Shown here: one piece after another, positions 22,790 to 33,699 of the stretch | Layout of the letters: every line of letters starts with the position of its first letter | How positions within the stretch are numbered: position 1 is the stretch's first letter | DNA from: Saccoglossus kowalevskii | Taxonomy: Eukaryota; Hemichordata; Enteropneusta; Harrimaniidae | Assembly: GCF_000003605.2 (NCBI RefSeq) | Contig: NW_003132784.1 | Location: 1 to 33,765, forward strand | Direction of reading: 5' to 3' | Length of the DNA: 33,765 nt | Made by a program: the position numbers and the translations under genes | The notes under the pieces: generated by a model | The model's input: the letters and a program-made list of their open reading frames with translations, nothing else | Database searches by the model: none | What the model was told of the DNA's origin: nothing

Positions 22790-24374
22790 TTTTAAGACAT
22801 TTAATGAGTTGATGGCATCCCCGGGTATAGGCCCTGGGTATAAGCCCTTCTCCTCTATTTTAAGACATTTAATGAGTTGATGGCATCCCCGGTTATAGGC
22901 CCTGGGTATAAGCCCTTCCCTCTATTTTAAGACATTTAATGAGTTGATGGCATCCCCGGTTATAGGCCCTGGGTATTAGCCCTTCCCCTCTATTTTAAGA
23001 CATTTAATGAGTTGATGGCATCCCCGGGTATAGGCCCTGGGTATAAGCCCTTCCCCTCTATTTTAAGACATTTAATGAGTTGATGGCATCCCCGGTTATA
23101 GCCCCTGGGTATAAGCCCTTCCCCTCTATTTCAAGACATTTAATGAGTTGATGGCATCCCCGGGTATAGCCCCTGGGTATTAGCCCTTCTCCTCTATTTT
23201 AAGACATTTAATGAGTTGATGGCATCCCCGGGTATAGGCCCTGGGTATAAGCCCTTCCCCTCTATTTTAAGACATTTAATGAGTTGATGGCATCCCCGGT
23301 TATAGGCCCTGGGTATTAGCCCTTCCCCTCTATTTCAAGACATTTAATGAGTTGATGGCATCCCCGGTTATAGCCCCTGGGTATTAGCCCTTCTCCTCTA
23401 TTTTAAGACATTTAATGAGTTGATGGCATCCCCGGTTATAGGCCCTGGGTATAAGCCCTTCCTCTCTATTTTAAGACATTTAATGAGTTGATGGCATCCT
23501 CAGTTATAGGCCCTGGGTATAAGCCCTTCCCCTCTATTTTAAGACATTTAATGAGTTGATGGCATCCCTGGTTATAGGCCCTGGGTATAAGCCCTTCCTC
23601 TCTATTTTAAGACATTTAATGAGTTGATGGCATCCCCGGTTATAGGCCCTGGGTATAAGCCCTTCCCTCTATTTTAAGACATATAATGAGTTGATGGCAT
23701 CCCCGGTTATAGGCCCTGGGTATAAGCCCTTCCTCTCTATTTTAAGACATTTAATGAGTTGATGGCATCCCCGGTTATAGGCCCTGGGTATTAGCCCTTC
23801 CCCTCTATTTCAAGACATTTAATGAGTTGATGGCATCCCCGGTTATAGGCCCTGGGTATAAGCCCTTCCTCTCTATTTCAAGACATTTAATGAGTTGATG
23901 GCATCCCCGGTTATAGGCCCTGGGTATAAGCCCTTCCTCTCTATTTCAAGACATTTAATGAGTTGATGGCATCCCCGGTTATAGGCCCTGGGTATAAGCC
24001 CTTCCCCTCTATTTTAAGACATTTAATGAGTTGATGGCATCCCCGGTTATAGGCCCCTGGGTATAAGCCCTTCCCCCTATTTCAAGACATTTAATGAGTT
24101 GATGGCATCCCCGGTTATAGGCCCTGGGTATAAGCCCTTCCCTCTATTTTAAGACATTTAATGAGTTGATGGCATCCCCGGTTATAGGCCCTGGGTATTA
24201 GCCCTTCCCCTCTATTTCAAGACATTTAATGAGTTGATGGCATCCTCGGTTATAGGCCCTGGGTATAAGCCCTTCCCTCTATTTTAAGACATTTAATGAG
24301 TTGATGGCATCCTCGGTTATAGGCCCTGGGTATAAGCCCTTCCTCTCTATTTTAAGACATTTAATGAGTTGATG

Positions 24375-24700
24375 GCATTCCCGGTTATAGGCCCTGGGTA
24401 TTAGCCCTTCTCTCTCTATTTCAAGACATTTAATGAGTTGATGGCATCTCTGGTTATAGGCTCTGGGTATTAGCCTTTCTCCTCTATTTTAAGACATTTA
24501 ATGAGTTGATGGCATCTCTCGGGTATAGGCCCTGGGTATTAGCTCTTCCCTCTATTTAGACATTTAATGAGTTGATGGGCATCCTGGGTTATAGCCCTGG
24601 GTATTAGCCTTCCCTCTATTTAAGACATTAATGAGTTGATGGCATCCCCGGGTATAGGCCCTGGGTATAAGCCCCTTCCCCTCTATTTAAGACATTTAAT
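24375..24700. repeat. Heavily disrupted monomers, strongest candidate seam
   Basis: About five monomers differ from the consensus at many points: GGCATTCCCGG, CTTCTCTCTCTATTTC, GCATCTCTGG, TAGGCTCTGGG, GCATCTCTCGGG, AGCTCTTCCC, TATTTAGACA, GATGGGCATCCTGGG, TAGCCTTCCC, ACATTAATG and GCCCCTTCCCC. Both substitutions (mostly C to T) and run-length changes occur. The right copy of the 11,980-bp duplicate begins at 24641, inside this patch. It may be a join of two contigs or reads, or a true breakpoint with decayed monomers. Confidence 0.75.
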
Positions 24701-25297
24701 GAGTTGATGGCATCCCCGGTTATAGGCCCTGGGTATAAGCCCTTCCCCTCTATTTTAAGACATTTAATGAGTTGATGGCATCCCCGGTTATAGGCCCTGG
24801 GTATTAGCCCTTCCCCTCTATTTTAAGACATTTAATGAGTTGATGGCATCCCCGGTTATAGGCCCTGGGTATAAGCCCTTCCCTCTATTTTAAGACATTT
24901 AATGAGTTGATGGCATCCTCAGTTATAGGCCCTGGGTATAAGCCCTTCCTCTCTATTTTAAGACATTTAATGAGTTGATGGCATCCCCGGTTATAGGCCC
25001 TGGGTGTTAGCCCTTCCCCTCTATTTCAATACATTTAATGAGTTGATGGCATCCCCGGGTATAGGCCCTGGGTATAAGCCCTTCCCCTCTATTTTAAGAC
25101 ATTTAATGAGTTGATGGCATCCCCGGTTATAGGCCCTGGGTGTTAGCCCTTCCCCTCTATTTCAATACATTTAATGAGTTGATGGCATCCCCGGGTATAG
25201 GCCCTGGGTATAAGCCCTTCCCCTCTATTTTAAGACATTTAATGAGTTGATGGCATCCTCAGTTATAGGCCCTGGGTATAAGCCCTTCCTCTCTATT
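24641..25297. repeat. Right copy of the 11,980-bp-spaced duplicate pair
   Basis: It is collinear with 12661-13317 and carries the rare GGGTGTTAG and CAATACATT monomers. Similarity is lost at about 25297, where one T is missing (CTCTCTATTTAAGAC). Because it starts inside a disrupted patch and ends at an indel, it may be either a real segmental duplication or an assembly overlap placed twice. Confidence 0.85.
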
Positions 25298-27274
25298 TAA
25301 GACATTTAATGAGTTGATGGCATCCCCGGTTATAGCCCCTGGGTATAAGCCCTTCCTCTCTATTTCAAGACATTTAATGAGTTGATGGCATCCCCAGTTA
25401 TAGGCCCTGGGTATAAGCCCTTCCCTCTATTTTAAGACATTTAATGAGTTGATGGCATCCCCGGTTATAGGCCCTGGGTATAAGCCCTTCCCTCTATTTT
25501 AAGACATATAATGAGTTGATGGCATCCCCGGTTATAGGCCCTGGGTATAAGCCCTTCCCTCTATTTTAAGACATTTAATGAGTTGATGGCATCCCTGGGT
25601 ATAGGCCCTGGGTATAAGCCCTTCCCCTCTATTTCAATACATTTAATGAGTTGATGGCATCCCCGGTTATAGGCCCTGGGTATAAGCCCTTCCCTCTATT
25701 TTAAGACATTTAATGAGTTGATGGCATCCCCGGTTATAGCCCCTGGGTATTAGCTCTTCCCTCTATTTTAAGACATTTAATGAGTTGATGGCATCCCTGG
25801 TTATAGCCCCTGGGTATTAGCCCTTCTCCTCTATTTTAAGACATTTAATGAGTTGATGACATCCCCGGTTATAGGCCCTGGGTATAAGCCCTTCTCCTCT
25901 ATTTTAAGACATTTAATGAGTTGATGGCATCCCCGGTTATAGGCCCTGGGTATAAGCCCTTCCCCTCTATTTTAAGACATTTAATGAGTTGATGGCATCC
26001 TCGGTTATAGCCCTGGGTATAAGCCCTTCCCTCTATTTTAAGACATTTAATGAGTTGATGGCATCCCCGGGTTATAGGCCCTGGGTATAAGCCCTTCCCC
26101 TCTATTTCAAGACATTTAATGAGTTGATGGCATCCCCGGTTATAGGCCCTGGGTATAAGCCCTTCCCTCTATTTTAAGACATTTAATTAGTTGATGGCAT
26201 CCTCGGTTATAGGCCCTGGGTATAAGCCCTTCCCTCTATTTCAAGACATTTAATTAGTTGATGGCATCCTCGGTTATAGGCCCTGGGTATAAGCCCTTTC
26301 CTCTATTTCAAGACATTTAATGAGTTGATGACATCCTCGGTTATAGGCCCTGGGTATAAGCCCTTCCCTCTATTTTAAGACATTTAATGAGTTGATGGCA
26401 TCCCAGGTTATAGGCCCTGGGTATTAGCCCTTCCCCTCTATTTTAAGACATTTAATGAGTTGATGGCATCCCTGGTTATAGGCCCTGGGTATAAGCCCTT
26501 CCCCTCTATTTTAAGACATTTAATGAGTTGATGGCATCCTCGGTTATAGGCCCTGGGTATAAGCCCTTCCCTCTATTTTAAGACATTTAATGAGTTGATG
26601 GCATCCCTGGTTATAGGCCCTGGGTATAAGCCCTTCCCTCTATTTTAAGACATTTAATGAGCTGATGGCATCCCCGGTTATAGGCCCTGGGTATAAGCCC
26701 TTCCCTCTATTTTAAGACATTTAATGAGTTGATGGCATCCCCGGTTATAGGCCCTGGGTATTAGCCCTTCCCCTCTATTTTAAGACATTTAATGAGTTGA
26801 TGGCATCCCCGGTTATAGGCCCTGGGTATTAGCCCTTCCCTCTATTTAAAGACATTTAATGAGTTGATAGCATCCCCGGTTATAGGCCCTGGGTATTAGC
26901 CCTTCCCTCTATTTTAAGACATTTAATGAGTTGATGGCATCCCCAGTTATAGGCCCTGGGTATTAGCCCTTCCCCTCTATTTTAAGACATTTAATGAGTT
27001 GATGGCATCCCCGGTTATAGGCCCTGGGTATAAGCCCTTCTCTCTATTTTAAGACATTTAATGAGTTGATGGCATCCCCGGTTATAGGCCCTGGGTATAA
27101 GCCCTTCCCTCTATTTTAAGACATTTAATGAGTTGATGGCATCCCCAGTTATAGGCCCTGGGTATTAGCCCTTCCCCTCTATTTTAAGACATTTAATGAG
27201 TTGATGGCATCCCCGGTTATAGGCCCTGGGTATAAGCCCTTCTCTCTATTTTAAGACATTTAATGAGTTGATGG

Positions 27275-27440
27275 CATCCCGGTTAATAGCCCTGGGTATA
27301 AGCCCTTCCCCTTCTATTTTAGACATTTAATGATTTGATGGGCATCCCTGGTATAGGCCTGGGTATTAGCCCTTCCCCTCTATTTAAGACATTTAATGAG
27401 TTGATGGCATCCCTGGTTATAGGCCCTGGTATTAGCCCTT
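27275..27440. repeat. Indel-disrupted monomers, possible seam
   Basis: Clustered changes are seen: CATCCCGGTTAATAGCCC, CCCCTTCTATTTTAGAC, AATGATTTGATGGGCATCC, CTGGTATAGGCCTGGG, CTATTTAAGAC and CCCTGGTATTAG. Regular monomers resume by about 27440. The fault type (one-base gains and losses in runs) is the same as in the patches near 10.7 kb and 24.5 kb. Confidence 0.7.
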
Positions 27441-27581
27441 CCCCTATTTCAAGACATTTAATGAGTTGATGGCATCCCCGGTTATAGGCCCTGGGTATAA
27501 GCCCTTCCCTCTATTTCAAGACATTTAATGAGTTGATGCCATCCCCGGTTATAGGCCCTGGGTATAAGCCCTTCCCCTCTA

Positions 27582-28190
27582 TTTCAACACATTTAATGAG
27601 TTGATGGCATCCCTGGTTATAGGCCCTGGGTATAAGCCCTTCCCTCTATTTCAAGACATTTAATGAGTTGATAGCATCCCCGGTTATAGGCCCTGGGTAT
27701 AAGCCCTTCCCCTCTATTTCAACACATTTAATGAGTTGATGGCATCCCTGGTTATAGGCCCTGGGTATAAGCCCTTCCCTCTATTTTAAGACATTTAATG
27801 AGTTGATGGCATCCCCGGTTATAGGCCCTGGGTATAAGCCCTTCCCCTCTATTTCAACACATTTAATGAGTTGATGGCATCCCCGGTTATAGGCCCTGGG
27901 TATAAGCCCTTCCCCTCTATTTCAACACCTTTAATGAGTTGATGGCATCCCCGGTTATAGGCCCTGGGTATAAGCCCTTCCCCTCTATTTTAAGACATTT
28001 AATGAGTTGATGGCATCCCCGGTTATAGGCCCTGGGTATAAGCCCTTCCCCTCTATTTTAAGACATTTAATGAGTTGATGGCATCCCCGGTTATAGGCCC
28101 TGGGTATAAGTCCTTCCCTCTATTTTAAGACATTTAATGAGTTGATGGCATCCCCGGTTATAGGCCCTGGGTATAAGCCCTTCCCCTCTA
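27582..28190. repeat. Left copy of a 609-bp duplicate, 1417 bp apart
   Basis: Nine monomers, several with the private TTTCAACAC start, one with GATAGC and one with the rare TATAAGTCC tail (near 28106), recur at 28999-29607 at an offset of 1417 bp (21 monomers). The left copy alone has CAACACCTTT near 27926. Confidence 0.87.
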
Positions 28191-28998
28191 TTTTAAGACA
28201 TTTAATGAGTTGATGGCATCCCAGGTTATAGGCCCTGGGTATAAGCCCTTCCCTCTATTTTAAGACATTTAATGAGTTGATGACATCCTCGGTTATAGGC
28301 CCTGGGTATAAGCCCTTCCCTCTATTTTAAGACATTTAATGAGTTGATGGCATCCTCGGTTATAGGCCCTGGGTATAAGCCCTTCCCTCTATTTTAAGAC
28401 ATTTAATGAGTTGATGGCATCCTCGGTTATAGGCCCTGGGTATAAGCCCTTCCCTCTATTTTAAGACATTTAATGAGTTGATGACATCCTCGGTTATAGG
28501 CCCTGGGTATAAGCCCTTCCCTCTATTTTAAGACATTTAATGAGTTGATGGCATCCCCGGTTATAGGCCCTGGGTATTAGCCCTTCCCCTCTATTTTAAG
28601 ACATTTAATGAGTTGATAGCATCCCTGGTTATAGCCCCTGGGTATAAGCGCTTCCCTCTATTTTAAGACATTTAATGAGTTGATGGCATCCCCGGTTATA
28701 GCCCCTGGGTATAAGCCCTTCCCCTCTATTTTAAGACATTTAATGAGTTGATGGCATCCCTGGTTATAGGCCCTGGGTATAAGCCCTTCCCTCTATTTCA
28801 AGACATTTAATGAGTTGATAGCATCCCCGGTTATAGGCCCTGGGTATAAGCCCTTCCCTCTATTTCAAGACATTTAATGAGTTGATGGCATCCCTGGTTA
28901 TAGCCCCTGGGTATAAGCCCTTCCCCTCTATTTTAAGACATTTAATGAGTTGATAGCATCCCCGGTTATAGGCCCTGGGTATAAGCCCTTCCCCTCTA

Positions 28999-29607
28999 TT
29001 TCAACACATTTAATGAGTTGATGGCATCCCTGGTTATAGGCCCTGGGTATAAGCCCTTCCCTCTATTTCAAGACATTTAATGAGTTGATAGCATCCCCGG
29101 TTATAGGCCCTGGGTATAAGCCCTTCCCCTCTATTTCAACACATTTAATGAGTTGATGGCATCCCTGGTTATAGGCCCTGGGTATAAGCCCTTCCCTCTA
29201 TTTTAAGACATTTAATGAGTTGATGGCATCCCCGGTTATAGGCCCTGGGTATAAGCCCTTCCCCTCTATTTCAACACATTTAATGAGTTGATGGCATGCC
29301 CGGTTATAGGCCCTGGGTATAAGCCCTTCCCCTCTATTTCAACACATTTAATAAGTTGATGGCATCCCCGGTTATAGGCCCTGGGTATAAGCCCTTCCCC
29401 TCTATTTTAAGACATTTAATGAGTTGATGGCATCCCCGGTTATAGGCCCTGGGTATAAGCCCTTCCCCTCTATTTTAAGACATTTAATGAGTTGATGGCA
29501 TCCCCGGTTATAGGCCCTGGGTATAAGTCCTTCCCTCTATTTTAAGACATTTAATGAGTTGATGGCATCCCCGGTTATAGGCCCTGGGTATAAGCCCTTC
29601 CCCTCTA
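28999..29607. repeat. Right copy of the 609-bp duplicate
   Basis: It matches 27582-28190. Private differences that I see are CATGCCCGG near 29296 and AATAAGTTG near 29351. With the CACCT change in the partner, this is about three differences in 609 bp, so the duplication is recent relative to typical divergence among monomers in this zone. Confidence 0.87.
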
Positions 29608-32600
29608 TTTTAAGACATTTAATGAGTTGATGGCATCCCCGGTTATAGGCCCTGGGTATAAGCCCTTCCCCTCTATTTTAAGACATTTAATGAGTTGATG
29701 GCATCCCCGGTTATAGGCCCTGGGTATTAGCCCTTCCCCTCTATTTTAAGACATTTAATGAGTTGATGGCATCCTCGGTTATAGGCCCTGGGTATAAGCC
29801 CTTCCCCCTATTTTAAGACATTTAATGAGTTGATGGCATCCCTGGTTATAGGCCCTGGGTATAAGCCCTTCCCCTCTATTTTAAGACATTTAATGAGTTG
29901 ATGGCATCCCCGGTTATAGGCCCTGGGTATTAGCCCTTCCCCTCTATTTTAAGACATTTAATGAGTTGATGGCATCCACGGTTATAGGCCCTGGGTATAA
30001 GCCCTTCCCTCTATTTTAAGACATTTAATGAGTTGATGACATCCTCGGTTATAGGCCCTGGGTATAAGCCCTTCCCCTCTATTTTAAGACATTTAATGAG
30101 TTGATGGCATCCCCGGTTATAGGCCCTGGGTATAAGCCCTTCCCTCTATTTTAAGACATTTAATGAGTTGATGGCATCCCTGGTTATAGGCCCTGGGTAT
30201 AAGCCCTTCCCTCTATTTCAAGACATTTAATGAGTTGATGGCATCCCCGGTTATAGGCCCTGGGTATAAGCCCTTCCCCATATTTAAGACATTTAATGAG
30301 TTGATGGCATCCCCGGTTATAGGCCCTGGGTATTAGCCCTTCCCCCTATTTCAAGACATTTAATGAGTTGATGGCATCCTCGGTTATAGGCCCTGGGTAT
30401 AAGCCCTTCCCTCTATTTTAAGACATTTAATGAGTTGATGGCATCCCCGGTTATAGGCCCTGGGTATAAGCCCTTCCCCATATTTTAAGACATTTAATGA
30501 GTTGATGGCATCCCAGGTTATAGGCCCTGGGTATAAGCCCTTCCCTCTATTTTAAGACATTTAATGAGTTGATGGCATCCCCGGTTATAGGCCCTGGGTA
30601 TTAGCCCTTCCCCTCTATTTTAAGACATTTAATGAGTTGATGGCATCCCTGGTTATAGGCCCTGGGTATAAGCCCTTCCCCTCTATTTTAAGACATTTAA
30701 TGAGTTGATGGCATCCCCGGTTATAGGCCCTGGGTATTAGCCCTTCCCCTCTATTTTAAGACATTTAATGAGTTGATGACATCCTCGGATATAGGCCCTG
30801 GGTATAAGCCCTTCCCCTCTATTTTAAGACATTTAATGAGTTGATGGCATCCCCGGTTATAGGCCCTGGGTATTCGCCCTTCCCCTCTATTTTAAGACAT
30901 TTAATGAGTTGATGGCATCCCCGGTTATAGGCCCTGGGTATAAGCCCTTCCCGCTATTTTAAGACATTTAATGAGTTGATGGCATCCCCAGTTATAGGCC
31001 CTGGGTATTAGCCCTTCCCCTCTATTTTAAGACATTTAATGAGTTGATGGCATCCCCGGTTATAGGCCCTGGGTATAAGCCCTTCCCGCTATTTTAAGAC
31101 ATTTAATGAGTTGATGGCATCCCCAGTTATAGGCCCTGGGTATTAGCCCTTCCCCTCTATTTTAAGACATTTAATGAGTTGATGGCATCCCTGGTTATAG
31201 GCCCTGGGTATTAGCCCTTCCCCTCTATTTTAAGACATTTAATGAGTTGATGGTATCCCTGGTTATAGGCCCTGGGTATAAGCCCTTCCCTCTATTTTAA
31301 GACATTTAATGAGTTGATGGCATCCCTGGTTATAGGCCCTGGGTATTAGCCCTTCCCTCTATTTTAAGACATTTAATGAGTTGATGGCATCCCCGGTTAT
31401 AGGCCCTGGGTATAAGCCCTTCCCGCTATTTTAAGACATTTAATGAGTTGATGGCATCCCCAGTTATAGGCCCTGGGTATTAGCCCTTCCCTCTATTTTA
31501 AGACATTTAATGAGTTGATGACATCCTCGGTTATAGGCCCTGGGTATAAGCCCTTCCCTCTATTTTAAGACATTTAATGAGTTGATGGCATCTCTGGTTA
31601 TAGGCCCTGGGTATAAGCCCTTCCCTCTATTTTAAGACATTTAATGAGTTGATGGCATCCCTGGTTATAGGCCCTGGGTATTCGCCCTTCCCCTCTATTT
31701 TAAGACATTTAATGAGTTGATGGCATCCCCGGTTATAGGCCCTGGGTATTAGCCCTTCCCCTCTATTTTAAGACATTTAATGAGTTGATGACATCCTCGG
31801 TTATAGGCCCTGGGTATTAGCCCTTCCCCCTATTTCAAGACATTTAATGAGTTGATGGCATCCCCGGTTATAGGCCCTGGGTATAAGCCCTTCCCTCTAT
31901 TTTAAGACATTTAATGAGTTGATGGCATCCCCGGTTATAGGCCCTGGGTATTCGCCCTTCCCCCTATTTCAAGACATTTAATGAGTTGATGGCATCCCCG
32001 GTTATAGGCCCTGGGTATAAGCCCTTCCCTCTATTTTAAGACATTTAATGAGTTGATGACATCCTCGGTTATAGGCCCTGGGTATTCGCCCTTCCCCCTA
32101 TTTCAAGACATTTAATGAGTTGATGGCATCCCCGGTTATAGGCCCTGGGTATAAGCCCTTCCCTCTATTTTAAGACATTTAATGAGTTGATGGCATCCCC
32201 GGTTATAGGCCCTGGGTATTCGCCCTTCCCTCTATTTAAGACATTTAATGAGTTGATGGCATCCTCGGTTATAGGCCCTGGGTATAAGCCTTTCCCCTCT
32301 ATTTAAGACATTTAATGAGTTGATGGCATCTCTGGTTATAGGCCCTGGGTATTAGCCTTTCCCCCTATTTCAAGACATTTAATGAGTTGATGGCATCCCA
32401 GGTTATAGGCCCTGGGTATAAGCCCTTCCCTCTATTTTAAGACATTTAATGAGTTGATGGCATCCCCGGTTATAGGCCCTGGGTATTCGCCCTTCCCCCT
32501 ATTTCAAGACATTTAATGAGTTGATGGCATCCTCGGATATAGGCCCTGGGTATAAGCCCTTCCCTCTATTTTAAGACATTTAATGAGTTGATGGCATCCC

Positions 32601-33699
32601 AGGTTATAGGCCCTGGGTATAAGCCCTTCCCCCCTATTTCAAGACATTTAATGAGTTGATGGCATCCTCGGTTATAGGCCCTGGGTATAAGCCCTTCCCT
32701 CTATTTTAAGACATTTAATGAGTTGATGGCATCCCAGGTTATAGGCCCTGGGTATTAGCCCTTCCCTCTATTTTAAGACATTTAATGAGTTGATGGCATC
32801 CCTGGTTATAGGCCCTGGGTATTAGCCCTTCCCCCTATTTCAAGACATTTAATGAGTTGATGGCATCCTCGGTTATAGGCCCTGGGTATAAGCCCTTCCC
32901 TCTATTTTAAGACATTTAATGAGTTGATGGCATCCCCGGTTATAGGCCCTGGGTATTAGCCCTTCCCTCTATTTTAAGACATTTAATGAGTTGATGGCAT
33001 CCCTGGTTATAGGCCCTGGGTATTCGCCCTTCCCTCTATTTTAAGACATTTAATGAGTTGATGGCATCCCTGGTTATAGGCCCTGGGTATTCGCCCTTCC
33101 CCTCTATTTTAAGACATTTAATGAGTTGATGGCATCCCTGGTTATAGGCCCTGGGTATAAGCCCTTCCCCTCTATTTTAAGACATTTAATGAGTTGATGG
33201 CATCCCTGGTTATAGGCCCTGGGTATAAGCCCTTCCCCTCTATTTTAAGACATTTAATGAGTTGATGGCATCCCTGGTTATAGGCCCTGGGTATAAGCCC
33301 TTCCCCTCTATTTTAAGACATTTAATGAGTTGATGGCATCCCTGGTTATAGGCCCTGGGTATAAGCCCTTCCCCTCTATTTTAAGACATTTAATGAGTTG
33401 ATGGCATCCCTGGTTATAGGCCCTGGGTATAAGCCCTTCCCCTCTATTTTAAGATATTTAATGAGTTGATGGCATCCCCGGTTATAGGCCCTGGGTATTC
33501 GCCCTTCCCTCTATTTTAAGATATTTAATGAGTTGATGGCATCCCTGGTTATAGGCCCTGGGTATTAGCCCTTCCCCTCTATTTTAAGACATTTAATGAG
33601 TTGATGGCATCCTCGGTTATAGGCCCTGGGTATTCGCCCTTCCCCCTATTTTAAGACATTTAATGAGTTGATGGCATCCCTGGTTATAGGCCCTGGGTA

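Larger units (their letters stand above)
21590..25420. repeat. Second core segment (CCTCTCT, CCCCGGG, CCTCAG monomers)
   Basis: Core marks return here: GGCCCCTGGG at 21606, 21674 and 21742, CCTCTCT tracts to about 25360, and CATATA at 23684. This part is especially rich in CCCCGGG and CCTCAG joints (about 22010-23530). It holds the 408-bp hexamer pair, the disrupted patch near 24375-24700 and the right copy of the 11,980-bp duplicate. Confidence 0.72.

Noticed and set aside
24375-24700. Insertion of a mobile element in the disrupted patch
   Set aside because: Every base can still be aligned to degraded satellite monomers. No foreign sequence, terminal inverted repeat or target duplication is visible.
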